Shown: positions 48,441 to 59,319, counted from the first letter of the stretch. The stretch: DNA of 64,000 nucleotides from Cylicocyclus nassatus (GCA_958299035.1 CATQJL010000326.1:2246232-2310231); one strand, 5' to 3'. The notes: generated by a model not told the origin, from the sequence alone. Made by a program: numbers and translations.

Positions 48441-50009
48441 CAAAGGATATGGTCGAGTATTTGCAAAATGCTTCGAATCCAAACGTTTACTCTGAAACAT
48501 CAATTTATAGAGAATCATAAAGAGCGGTCAACTCGCTCTTTAGGGGGAGAATGAAGATGATTATATTATCCTCGTTGAATTTTAACAGATCGAAACAAAC
48601 AAGTATAATGGGACTGGAACAAATGTCTTGTATTTAAACTTTTTTTTCGAAATCGCTCTGCTCGAAAAAATTTTGTTGCACTTTTTTATTCAACTATCAT
48701 ATGTTCTGCCAATCCTTCATCATCATTACTCACCCAGAATAAAATTTTTACTTGTGCTTTTCATCTTTCAGTCAATGTTGACTGCTCCTAGTCAGAAAGA
48801 TTAGTAAAAGCAAAGCCGAAACTGAATTAAAACACTGAGCAAGTAAGCATTTTCATAGAATTATCTTGAACGTAGTTGCAAATTTTATTGAATTTTTCTC
48901 AATTTTGGCCAGTGGATTTTTTAGTTTTAGCTTCATACTTCGCGTACATTCGTGACTTTTTTATGCAAACTTTTGAGCATTACCTTGTTAAGCTAGCCTT
49001 GCTCCATTGAAAAATAAATCAGAACTTATTTAGGTTAAGAACAAGTATGAATTATTAGTATGTGTTTACTTTGGTGCAAGCCTTATGTTTTTTATAATAA
49101 CAAGTTGAGAAATCGCACGCAGGATCAATTTTTTGGTGAATTAACGAGATCTTTCCCGTTCAATGCGTTTCCTGTTTCATCGCGTGTTTAACTGATGAAC
49201 GCGGTGGAACACACGATTCTGCCCATAAGCAATTCGGCCCATACGCGAAAAAGAAATACAATTTTTATATGGGACTGACTGCAATAATAATGCTTATTAT
49301 TCTGGGTACCAAATGCGTAAACATTTCTAAGTTGGATATAGTCAGCACTTATTGAAAATGCGCCAAATTATTGGATGCAAATCTTTGCGGACAAACGTAA
49401 AAGAAAGGCTTAACTGGAAATTAAGCATACTTTTGCCTTTGTCTTCCTCAATTTGGTAAACTGATCCAAAAGATCCAAACTTGCCTCCCAAAACTCTACA
49501 AATTTACTCATACACTTGCTGAGTGGTATGCCGAATGTGTGCAATCTGACGCCTAAGCGCTTCGATTCAACGAAAATGACGTATGCGATGCATTCAAAAC
49601 TTTTTTAAAGGAGGATATGATGTTTTTTTAAATTTGTGTAGCTTGACATTTTCGAAATGTTTAATCGATTTTAATACGCTTGCTGCTCACACGCATGTAT
49701 AAATAATTACTAGATTCCATTTCTGATAAAGGTAAATTATTCTGCGTAATGGTACGAAGTACGGTTTACAATAACAACGCATGGTTTACAAATGGTTGGG
49801 TTCATTTAAGAAGAGCAGAAAAGGTGGAAAAGCTGACTCTTTTTTCAACCGCACTAAAGCATGTGTCATACATCATTTTAATCTTTTGCGGAGTCAAAGC
49901 GACTATAGTCAAAATTCAGGAATCTAATGATTTTAGGAAATATTCGGAGAGGTGCGACAGGTGACCGCACGAAGATTACCACTTTCTTCGAAAGAGAGAA
50001 AATTTGCAG
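48441..50009. other. Intergenic, with a small repeat C fragment
   Basis: Near 49160-49230 'gcgtttcctgtttcatcgcgtg' and 'atgaacgcggtgg' recall repeat C. A plus-strand ORF at 49749-49964 has no splice support. Confidence 0.35.
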
Positions 50010-50586
50010 GAGGGTGCACAATGTACATATGCAATCCATCGTGGCAACACAAAAATTACTTTGTGTTGTTTAAGGAACATCCCAAGGGAAACAATGGGAA
50101 ATACAGGAGGCAGAGCGTTCTACAACGTTTCACAAAAGGTCACAATATTCATTCAAGAGACCCTATTGAGTGCATCGCAGGAAATGAGGAAGGATAAAAA
50201 GATCACAGGAATAATACAGGGCGGAATGAGGAAATGACGATTTGCATGCCAGGACCAACGTGAACGGTTAAATTCAAGGAATTAAATAAAGGATTGCTGC
50301 TCTTGGGGACGCATATGCAAGATGATGCAGATAGAGACGGATTATACTGATTTGACACGAATTTAATTTATTAGAATTCGCCAGCACCGCTCTTCCTGTA
50401 GGCGCATCTACAGTGAGCAAGTATTGCTGGCCTGTGCAACAGTCGGTAAATTGCGCGGCGAGCGGAAATGAGAAATCCGGTGGCAAGAGCACCTCTAGAG
50501 TCTACAGATCATTTTTTTATACCGCGAAGCAACTTCTTCGAACTCTTAAATTTAAAAAAGAATTTGAAGTTATTGTGAAGAAATGA
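50010..50586 (+). CDS. Candidate two-exon gene end, unidentified
   Basis: An acceptor (GAGAAAATTTGCAG|GAG) at 50009 opens two plus frames: GAQCTYAIHRGNTKITLCC (open to 50237, 71 percent purine-first codons) and GCTMYICNPSWQHKNYFVLF followed by KEHPKGNNGKYRRQ (open to 50197). The second frame, with a weak donor ACAAAAG|GTCACA, is in phase with the exon 50375-50586 (acceptor TTTAATTTATTAG|AA), which reads FASTALPVGASTVSKYCWPV, QQSVNCAASGNEKSGGK and FKKEFEVIVKK to a TGA. The GC...C...HPKGN pattern faintly recalls the end of CAP/ASP secreted proteins, but key cysteines are missing, so I do not assign it. Confidence 0.32.
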
Positions 50587-51104
50587 CATGAAACTTTATG
50601 GAAGTACGAGTTTGTCTAGGGAGTTTAAGAAAAATACGGCAAATTATTTTGACACGGGTAAATTTTTGTGTTACAGATGATAATTGCTGATTATTTTGAT
50701 ATCAGCATCCAATTTTCTTCAAAAACTTTTGCAAGAAAGCAAATACATGTAAATACTTGTTTACACATAATGTGTGCTAGACTTGTTTTTCTTACCAGCC
50801 TTGCAAAAAGCCCCGTTATAACGCAATTATTAGAAAGGATATTTGCGTATCTCGAGATCATTCACTGCCAAAAGCCAGACAGAAGGGGTGAATATGCAAA
50901 AATCGACGGAATAGTGAAATAGGTCGTTGAAATTCATCAAGTTACAAGTGTTTTCGACATGAAGTGCATTATTCTTACTGCATCGCCACCATTTCCACTA
51001 ATAGCGTGAGTATTGAACTCAGCGTCCAAAAAACCTAATACACAAGTTTTCACATTTTTTTGAAAACTTTTGAGACGGCAGCTTTTTCCACATTGACACC
51101 ATAC
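50587..51104. other. Intergenic
   Basis: AT-rich sequence, with one plus-strand ORF (50668-50922) without support. Confidence 0.35.
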
Positions 51105-51545
51105 GTTTTAAGTTTCTACCGTAATCCTATAGTAATGAAGAGAGATGGGCAGGGCTCGGCACGAGGTGGCTTACAAGCAAGCTGGATATAGTTTTTGGGA
51201 CGAAAAGCAAAGGGGGTTTCGTTTTTGTGACCGAAGATACACGCAAAAGTGGCGATTTGGTTTTTTTCTAGTCGACGTTTCGTTTTTGGAGGATTTTTAG
51301 GGAATATGGTGGAGGGTCAAAGGGGACTTCGTAAAAATACCCAAAAGTCAAGGGGGACTTCGTTTTTTGCATTTTCATCTAGCCACCTCGTGCCGAGCCT
51401 TGGAGATGGGTGATTCGTTCTATACTGAAAATCTAAACTGAAGCCAGCTCTATAAAATGGTATCTGAAGCAAGCAAAAAACTTGTTGGGAGGAAAGATAT
51501 TAACGATCAAACAGTGTATCATACTTTACGGACACCCTGTATTAG
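51105..51545 (+). repeat. Dispersed repeat R1, copy 2, interrupted by a MITE
   Basis: Matches 52490-52672 from 'gtaatcctatagtaatgaag' to 'tactttacggacaccctgta' once the 253-bp insertion at 51150-51402 and one copy of its 8-bp target duplication are removed. The end 'ttacggacaccctgta' is identical in the two copies. Confidence 0.88.
51150..51402. mobile_element. hAT-type MITE with 8-bp target duplication
   Basis: A 253-bp element with terminal inverted repeats CAGGGCTCGGCACGAGGTGG and (complement of the right end) CAAGGCTCGGCACGAGGTGG, one mismatch. It is flanked by GAGATGGG on both sides (51142-51149 and 51403-51410). The empty site, with a single GAGATGGG, is visible in the R1 copy at about 52522-52529. 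An 8-bp duplication and a CAxGG start are hAT hallmarks. No ORF. Confidence 0.92.
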
Positions 51546-52489
51546 CCTGTAAGTTCGCCGTTGTGCTCCAAACGGCTTGTAGTACACGATATCCAAGTTG
51601 GAAAAAATTTTCACTGTTAGGGGGAATCTGCCATTTCGTTTATCGTCTTTCTCTAAGATTCTAAGCACGAGAAAACTACAGCAAATGCATAAATGAATGT
51701 TACTACATGCATCTATGTGATGACCAACTGGGAAGGTCGTAGGAACATTTCGGGCGAAGATCCGATTTCTAGCGCGCCAAATGCTCACAGATTTCGGCTT
51801 TGTATTTCACTGGAACGAAAATTCAGTAGATCTCTATCTAACGGTATCTTATAAGTATTTTTCTGTATTCAAATGCCTTTGTATCATGAGCTACGGACAT
51901 TTCTTTGCGTCAACCTTACATGGAGATTGCCAGAAGCAATTTCTGAACTTTGATGTTTCATGACAGAAAACTTTTGAATTTATTTGTTCCAAGATGGAAG
52001 ATAGCTTATTGACACATATGATTTTAGTCGCGGAATAAATTTCGGTTTTTCATGCCAACTGTAATGTAAAGAACGAACAAGCTATGTGCAATCCGCTCTA
52101 TTTTGAGTTTCTTGGAGCAAGTCAGATGTAGAAAATGTAATTTTGCTCTTTACCCTTAATCGTAAGGTTTATGAAAGTCTCGCATGAGATTCTTCAGTTA
52201 TCAGGTTGATGCACAATTCTAACGCCAAGAAAGAGCAAAAGTTGGTCTTATACTTAAACAAACTAATTAATTTACATGATATGCTCGGTAGAATTCGGTA
52301 CATTTCAAAAAACCAATCATACAAAAACATTTTGAGAGGTAGAAATTTATAACTATCCATAGAGACATCCAATCACTACCGACTTATTTTGCCAGAAAGG
52401 CTAGGTCGTAAAATTTGGAATGAAAATAGATTTGAATCTCAGTAGACATTTGGCCATTTTAGCGGACAAAGTTTATATTAACACCTTTG

Positions 52490-52672
52490 TGTATATCTCA
52501 ATCCTACAGTAATGAAGAGAGATGGGTGATTAATTCTATACTAAAAATCTAAGTTGAAGCCAGCTCTACAAAACGGTACCTGAAGCAAGGCAAAAGACTT
52601 GTTGGGAAGAAAGACGTTAATGATCAAACAGTGTATACATACTTTACGGACACCCTGTATATGCTTTGATTT
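52490..52672 (+). repeat. Dispersed repeat R1, copy 3 (empty site)
   Basis: Uninterrupted copy: 'cctacagtaatgaagagaga', 'ggtacctgaagcaagg', 'gatcaaacagtgtata', 'ctttacggacaccctgtata'. It serves as the pre-insertion allele for the MITE in copy 2. Confidence 0.85.
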
Positions 52673-53689
52673 TAGAGAAAAATTAATTTTATGGTTATGA
52701 ACTTGTAAGCTACGGACATTATTTTTGCATCAACCTAATACTTTGTCACTTATTTAGGCAACACCCTCGTAAAAATGAAGTTTGAAGCGCCGAATCGAAG
52801 TACTGTACTCTAACGCCTCTTCTGAGAATGGAGATAGTTCCATGGAAGGTCTTCGTAGCGCTAACTACCTCAACATTTCGTATCTTCTCTTGCTAGTGTA
52901 GAAAGAAAGCCTGAATCACTGACTTCTTAGTTTCTAGCCTTCATTCCTAACAGTAAAACAAGGTCATCCGTTCATTTTGACTGTAAAATAACTTTGAGAA
53001 TGAAGACCGTAACCACTCACCTAGGCCGTCGACAAAAGTGTGATAGATGAGATTCCCTACGATTGCCACGATACGAAGAACGCAGGGCGCCATATGACGA
53101 TGACCAGACAAAAGACAAACTGAAACTATCTGAGTAAATTCTTCAAATGAGATTTTTATCAAATAGTTTTACCTGAAAGCTGAAGTGCATGAAGTAATGC
53201 TGTAACTAATAATAATGTAGCAATTTCCGCTCTGCTTTCTCGCTGCAGAAGGATACTCTTGAACGGATACAGTTGAACGTGGCTAGTAGTGTAAAGGTGG
53301 TTTTGATGGACCGTTAGTTGAAATTTGTTTGAGATGCAAAGAAAATTTGCATGCTGCTAATCAGTAAAACTGCCCCACCTAAATAATATCCCGAACGCAA
53401 GCAAGCAAGCATCAAGATTCTGATCATAAATGCGCTCTCTTCCGACCTCACTTCAAGACCATAGTCCAAACGAATCGCAACAGTTGGTACGGCGATACAC
53501 TGTAAGAAAAAACTCTACTAATCTCAAACTAATATCTGAACTGTGAAATAATTTTAAAAAAACTATCCTTCACTAAATATAGAAAGATGAGTGATTAAAG
53601 TTGGCAAGAAAGTTTTCGGACATTGGTGGAATTATTTCGCGATAAGAAGTAGAATTTTAAATCGTTTATTGAAGAGCAATTTGAATGTT
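52673..53689. other. Intergenic, no exon supported
   Basis: A minus-strand ORF at 52947-53162 has no splice support. Confidence 0.35.
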
Positions 53690-54111
53690 CAGGAATGAAA
53701 ATCGCACACTTTTATTCTGATACTTTCAATTTTTACGTCACATTACCCAGCGACGAAATTTCCAGCGCACACAATTTTTGTCATATCTGAATTGGATCCA
53801 AGATTGCTCAGCAAGCCTTATATGGGTAGTCACATAGTTGCGATTAACAAACTCGAAAAATTATAATAAATTAAAAAACCAATTTTCCGTTGCGCGAACA
53901 ATAGTTCTCTCCGTTCATGGTGTTTCCCGTTTCACCGAGTGTTTGTAATCAAACGCAGCGAGTGTACTACGATATGCTGCTGCAAGAGCTGTTCTCTCTA
54001 TACCATAACGTATTCAAAAGTGTGAAATGAACGTTATGAAAATTAGTTTGGAAAAGCTAAAAAATGAAGTAGAAACTTTGCGATTGTCTGGGCTCGTTAA
54101 ACCACTTTGAA
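53690..54111 (+). repeat. Repeat C, left direct copy
   Basis: Matches 54930-55320 in the same orientation: 'acacacttttattctgat', 'acccagcgacgaaattt', 'ccagcgcacacaattttt', 'tgtttcccgtttcaccgagt', 'aagtgtgaaatgaacg', 'attagtttggaaaagcta'. The two direct copies bracket the elements at 54112-54312 and 54320-54825. Confidence 0.85.
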
Positions 54112-54312
54112 CATCTTATATATATAGCTGAATGTCTGTTTGTCTGTCTGTCTGTCTGTATTTCTGTGCGTATGTTCCGAATAGGTCCATTTCTGAACCG
54201 ATCCGGACCAAACTTGGCACACATACACTTCGGGCCCCGGCGGGTGTCATAGGCTACTTTTCGTCATCGACCGATATCGATTTTATCGATTTTTTGCAAA
54301 ATTTGAGCATAT
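54112..54312 (+). mobile_element. Helentron-INE-like short element with (GTCT)n tract, copy 2
   Basis: Plus-orientation copy of the element at 1793-2095: 'ttatatatatagctgaatg', (tctg)n, TTCTGAACCGATCCGGACC, AACTTGGCACACATAC, GGGCCCCGGCGGGTGTCATA, then 'gatatcgattttatcgat'. It starts right at the end of repeat C. Confidence 0.75.
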
Positions 54313-54319
54313 GTGCATG

Positions 54320-54825
54320 CATCTACTAGTTTCTAGTGTTCTCCTCGCTGGTATTTGACAGCAAGAGGCTCCAGAGATAAAAATCGGAAAAGGGGGCCAC
54401 TCAAACTTCCAGTTTTCAGAAATAAATCGTCAAAAATCTGAAACACTGCAGAAAAAACTGAAAGCACGGTTTAGAGGTCCTCTGTTAGGGGTTTTTTTTG
54501 AGGATTCAGCTAAGTTTGTGTCGATCGAGCTTTTCTACATAAAGTTATGATTTTCGTAAACAATGCGAAAATGGCAAAATGACGATTTTTGCATTCTTCC
54601 GCATTTTTCACGAAAATAAAACCTTTTCGTTCAATCATCACAATCTTAGCACATCAGAGAGAGCAGGTTACAGCTATAGGCATGCTCTCAGACTTTTCTG
54701 CAGTGTTTCAGACTTTTGACGATTTATTTTCGAAAATCGAGTTCAAGTGGTCCTCCTTTTCTGATTTTTATCTCTGGAGCCTCTTGTAATTAAACAGCAG
54801 CGAGAACACCTTTGGAAACTAGATG
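54320..54825. mobile_element. Foldback element (about 505 bp)
   Basis: Outer arms CTAGTTTCTAGTGTTCTC / complement of GAACACCTTTGGAAACTAG, then AGAGGCTCCAGAGATAAAAA / TTTTTATCTCTGGAGCCTCT, and AATCGTCAAAAATCTGAAAC / GTTTCAGACTTTTGACGATT. The centre is near 54570. No coding capacity; the ORF at 54589-54789 is one arm. Confidence 0.85.
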
Positions 54826-54929
54826 AATTTTTCTTTTCAAGGAGGTTTTTTATAAGCAGATACTTTCACAGAGGAAGCAGTTACGAACTTTTTAACATCA
54901 AAGAGACAAAATGTAATAAAATCAAAGCA

Positions 54930-55320
54930 TTTCTTGAATATAAATCACAGACTTTTATTCCGATGCATTTTATTTTTCCACGTTACTCAGCGACGGAATT
55001 TCTAGCGCACACAATTTTCGTCGTATCTGAATTAAATCAAGATTGCTTAGCAAGCCTTATATAAGTGTAACAATATTTCTCTCTACTTACAGTGTTCCCC
55101 GTTTCACCGAGTGTTTGAAATCGAACGCAGAAGGTATCTACGATTAGCTGATGTGAGAAATCGACAAATCGGGGACTTTCTCGAGATGCTTGCAGGATTT
55201 GCTCTCTTTATATTAAAAATCATTGAAAGTGTGAAATGAAATTTACGAAATAATTAGTTTGGAAAAGATAAGAAATGAATTAGAAACTTCGCGACTGTCT
55301 GCGCTTGTTGATTACTTCGA
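54930..55320 (+). repeat. Repeat C, right direct copy
   Basis: Second direct copy, about 1.2 kb downstream of the first, with small indels. The core 'tgttccccgtttcaccgagt', 'gaaatcgaacgcagaaggta' and 'gaaactt(c/t)gcgactgtctg' is conserved. Confidence 0.85.
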
Positions 55321-55734
55321 ACATAGCTAAAAAAAGGAAAATTGTTGAAAGAGGACGGGATTCCGTCCTAAATATTGATGCGTTTCTGTCTTCACTTTAT
55401 AAGATTCGCGGAGATTCAAAGAATGGCACGAGCCTTGGTCCAATATATCATTCGTTTACCAACTGCAGTAGTAATGCTAAAAATTAATCGGTAATTGACT
55501 TGGAGTTTGGAGACAACAGTAAGCAGGTTAGGTTGTCCCGTAAATTTTTACATTGACAAAAATTTGCTTTCTAATTTTTAAATATAAGAGTAAGTAATCA
55601 TTCGATAGAACAAGGCAAGCCCTACTGGCTTTCAAATTTGCAAAAAAGTTTGATCCATTTGAGGTTGGAGCCAAAGTGCAGAATTTCCAATTGCTCAAAA
55701 AGTTGGACTTTCACCCAGAAAAATCCCACGGACA
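55321..55734. other. Intergenic
   Basis: No exon was supported. The plus-strand ORF at 55305-55487 begins in repeat C. Confidence 0.35.
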
Positions 55735-56290
55735 TCTACATGGGTTTTCAGTCTGAGTGTCACAGTTTTTCAATCTGTGATCCTTTTGGAAAGCGGGGCT
55801 GAAAAAAAAGTGGAGAATCTTTGAAGGCCAGCTTGAATAGGCGAAAAAATTAGCACTTGCAAGCATAGTTATAAGACTGAACCGAAAGTTAGTTCGCACC
55901 ACCTTCAAACAATGGTGACTTTTTTCTACTTCAGTAATACTGCTATCAGTAAACCTTAAACTTTCGAAAGATACCGCGAAGTTCCCTATTATTTTTAACA
56001 GCAGGAATGAAAACGAAAGACAAGATCATCCAAGCGGTGATGTTAAGAAAGCTTATAAGAAATAGAAACCATGCTAGAAAATCTAAAATAGTCGGTATGG
56101 CATATCTTAGGATTTTCTCTTGCTAATGTAAAAGTTTGCGCCCATCGAGCTTTCCTATGAAGGTTATGAATTTTAAAAAATGCCGAAAACAGCAACACGG
56201 GAAAATTGTTTTTTTGACACCTCGGAAATCCACTTTCTAGGAAAAAAAACTCGACTAGCATAAATTTTGAATAGAAGGTGAGGGGGGGAG
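55735..56290. repeat. Dispersed repeat B, copy 2
   Basis: Counterpart of 40215-40812. It ends in the G-rich run described at 56279-56312. ORFs on the minus strand (55711-55908, 56043-56261) lie inside. Confidence 0.85.
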
Positions 56291-56312
56291 GGGAGGAAGG
56301 GAGGGAGGGAGA
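56279..56312 (+). other. G-rich run with quadruplex potential
   Basis: Several runs of three to seven G separated by one to three A or GA (reads 'gagggggggaggggagg' then 'gaagggagggagggagagg'). It is the expanded G end of repeat B. Confidence 0.8.
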
Positions 56313-56456
56313 GGCCTCAAAGGCAGTGTCTCACCAGAATTTCGCTGCTGAGATTTTCGCATATTACAATCCTATCGGACCCCGTCTACCACTGAGGGGG
56401 TTAAAACCACATGAATCCCTCAAAAAAACCTCGTCGAATCTCTCAAATCTCTCTCT

Positions 56457-58730
56457 AAGCCCGCTTTTACCATAGAAAGAAAGAGCTCACAAAGTTGCGT
56501 ATGAATGACTACATAGCGTTTGCCCATCAGCGTTAAACGCGGTAATATGAGATTACCCTCGTATCCTATCTCCAAATACTATAGGGCAGCGCCCCTTCAA
56601 ATTCACGCTGCTGTTCAACTTTCTTCATCATCTGATAGCGCATCAAAAGTTTACCGAAATCTTCCTATGCCAATGCCTCAATCTTTCTTCTGCAATTATT
56701 ATTTCATTTCGATCTATCATAAAGTTCCCCCGGAAAATTTCCAAATCCGGGTTCGTTCTTAGATCAGCTTCTTGTGTATTCAACCTCCAATTCTTCTGTA
56801 GATTTTCTGCTATGGCCCCTTCGAATGTAAACACAAATATGGGTTTCCGGGCACTTCGTCCCCATTCTCTACAAAAATATGTATAAAAATGGACTTTGCC
56901 TACATTAAAAACCCCCGCTTACAAAGGAGCTCAAAGCCCGCTTTTACCATAGAAAGAAAGAGCTCACAAAGTTGCATATGAATGACTACATAGCGTTTGC
57001 CCATCAGCGCTAAAAGCGGTGATATGAGATTACCCCTACATAGCGTTTGCCCATCAGAGCTAAACGCGGTGATATGAGATTACCTTCGTACCCTTTCTCC
57101 AAATACTATAGGGGAGCGCCCCTTCAAATTCACGCTGCTGTTCAACTTTCTTCATCACCTGATAGCGCATCAAAAGACCGAAATATTCCTATGCCAATGC
57201 CTCAATCTTTCTTCTGCAATTATTATTTCATTTCGATCTATCATAAAGTTCCCCCGGAAAATTTCCAAATCCGGGTTCGTTCTTAGATCAGCTTCTTGTG
57301 TATTCAACCTCCGATTCTTCTGTAGATTTTCTGCTATAGCCCCTTCGAATGTAAACACAAATATGGGTTTCCGGGCACTTCGTCCCCATCTTCCACAATT
57401 ATGTATAAAAATGGACTTTGCCTACATTAAAAACCCCCGCTTACAAAAGAGCTCAAAGCCCGCTTTTACCACAGAAAGAAAGAGCTCACAAAGTTGCATA
57501 TGAATGACTACATAGCGTTTGCCCATCAGCGCTAAAAGCGGTGATATGAGATTACCCCTACATAGCGTTTGCCCATCAGCGCTAAACACGGTGATATGAG
57601 ATTACCTTCGTACCCTTTCTCCAAATACTATAGGGGAGCGCCCCTTCAAATTCACGCTGCTGTTCAACTTTCTTCATCATCTGATAGCGCATCAAAAGTT
57701 GTACCGAAATATTCCTATGCCAATGCTTCAATCTTTCTTCTGCAATTATTATTTCATTTCGATCTATCATAAAGTTCCCCGGAAAATTTCCAAATCCGGG
57801 TTCGTTCTTAGATCAGCTTCTTGTGTATTCAACCTCCGATTCTTCTGTAGATTTTCCGCTATAGCCCCTTCGAATGTAAACACAAATATGGGTTTCCGGG
57901 CACTTCGTCCCCATTTTCTATAAAAATATGTATAAAAATGGAATTTGCCTACATTAAAAACCCCCGCTTACAAAAGAGCTCAAAGCTCGCTTTTACCATA
58001 GAAAGAAAGAGCTCACAAAATTGCGTATGAATGACTACATAGCGTTTGCCCATCAGCGTTAAACGCGGTAATATGAGATTACCCTCGTATCCTATCTCCA
58101 AATACTATAGGGCAGCGCCCCTTCAAATTCACGCTGCTGTTCAACTTTCTTCATCATCTGATAGCGCATCAAAAGTTTACCGAAATCTTCCTATGCCAAT
58201 GCCTCAATCTTTCTTCTGCAATTATTATTTCATTTCGATCTATCATAAAGTTCCCCGGAAAATTTCCAAATCCGGGTTCGTTCTTAGATCAGCTTCTTGT
58301 GTATTCAACCTCCGATTCTTCTGTAGATTTTCCGCTATAGCCCCTTCGAATGTAAACACAAATATGGGTTTCCGGGCACTTCGTCCCCATTTTCTATAAA
58401 AATATGTATAAAAATGGAATTTGCCTACATTAAAAACCCCCGCTTACAAAAGAGCTCAAAGCTCGCTTTTACCATAGAAAGAAAGAGCTCACAAAGTTGC
58501 ATATGAATGACTACATAGCGTTTGCCCATCAGCGCTAAAAGCGGTGATATGAGATTACCTTCGTACCCTTTCTCCAAATACTATAGGGGAGCGCCCCTTC
58601 AAATTCACGCTGCTGTTCAACTTTCTTCATCATCTGATAGCGCATCAAAAGTTGTACCGAAATATTCCTATGCCAACGCCTCAATCTTTCTCCTGCAATT
58701 ATTATTTCATTTTGATCTATCGTAAAGTTA
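56457..58730 (-). repeat. Tandem array of about 4.6 units (about 478 bp) carrying a decayed minus-strand ORF
   Basis: Unit starts ('cgcttttaccatagaaagaa') lie near 56460, 56940, 57460, 57985 and 58465. Two units are about 45 bp longer because 'catagcgtttgcccatcag' and its neighbourhood are doubled. Units 1 and 4 share private variants, which points to block duplication. On the minus strand each unit holds a frame reading FTFEGAIAENLQKN, NTQEADLRTNPDLEIFRGNF and MIDRNEIIIAEERL, with about 70 percent purine-first codons. Every unit is broken: a C-run length change in units 3 and 4, and a stop after the NISV region in units 1, 2 and 4. The plus-strand ORFs of 67-117 codons are its shadow. Protein unidentified. 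Confidence 0.85.
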
Positions 58731-58753
58731 TTTACGATAGATTAGAATGAAAT
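58704..58753. repeat. Foldback at the end of the tandem array
   Basis: ATTTCATTTTGATCTATCGT is followed, after 'aaagtta', by the complement ending GATAGATTAGAATGAAAT. The left arm is array sequence; the right arm replaces the rest of the unit. Confidence 0.85.
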
Positions 58754-58872
58754 ATCCGCGAAATCTTTCGAAATCCAGTCGTACACTCGGAAAGAGATTG
58801 CAATGTGAGTCCATTTATTCATTTTACCCTTTAATTTGAAAGTGTTATTTTGTATCTGCTTTTTTTTCAAAG

Positions 58873-59120
58873 GCAGTCTTCACACAAGCTCTAACTACCA
58901 CTATATGTTTGCCCCTGAACGCGATAGCTGGAAGGGGGATAAACTTAATGTAACGCTACATTTTGGGAGCTTGAGCGTGCAAACCCTGGGCAATGAAATT
59001 CTGCTGCCGCCTGGATTCAAGAGTGCGCTTCTGCGAGGAACCACGTCCAAAGTGTATTTGAACGGAATTGTTGGAGGAGATTGCGAAATAAAAGCTGGAC
59101 CAGAAGGCGGGCAGAAATAG
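58873..59120 (+). CDS. Candidate terminal exon, well supported, unidentified
   Basis: A pyrimidine-rich acceptor (CTTTTTTTTCAAAG|GC) opens an 81-codon frame ending in TAG. It reads HYMFAPERDSWKGDKLNVTL, HFGSLSVQTLGNEILLPPGF, KSALLRGTTSKVYLNGIVGG and DCEIKAGPEGGQK. GC content and codon use are clearly gene-like compared with the flanks. An AATAAA lies 166 bp after the stop (59286-59291). The text suggests a beta-rich fold, but I do not recognise the family. Upstream exons must lie left of the tandem array or within it; none was identified. The array sits directly in the preceding intron or 5-prime flank. Confidence 0.5.
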
Positions 59121-59319
59121 AAGAAACTAAACGTGTAACTCTTCGTTGTCCATGTTATTGTTATTTGAATGGAATGAAACTATTTGTGTATTATATGTTG
59201 TATAAACTATTTGGATTTTTGCCATGTGTCAGAAGCGCTGTTACTTCTTTATGATTTTTCTTTTTATTGTGAAAAACTAACGATGGAATAAAACTATTAT
59301 TTCTGTTTCTAAATTCACA

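Noticed and set aside
50010..50200. GC...C...FVLFKEHPKGN suggested the C-terminal motif of CAP/ASP secreted proteins, and CATGGTTTACAAATGGTTGG at about 49780 suggested a relic of HFTQMVW
   Set aside because: The diagnostic C-H-Y is absent, the second match needs two indels, and the competing frame has better codon bias.
56520..58725. Five similar plus-strand ORFs beginning MPIS(V/A)K
   Set aside because: They are the complement of the better-biased minus-strand frame in the tandem units; length varies with single-base indels.
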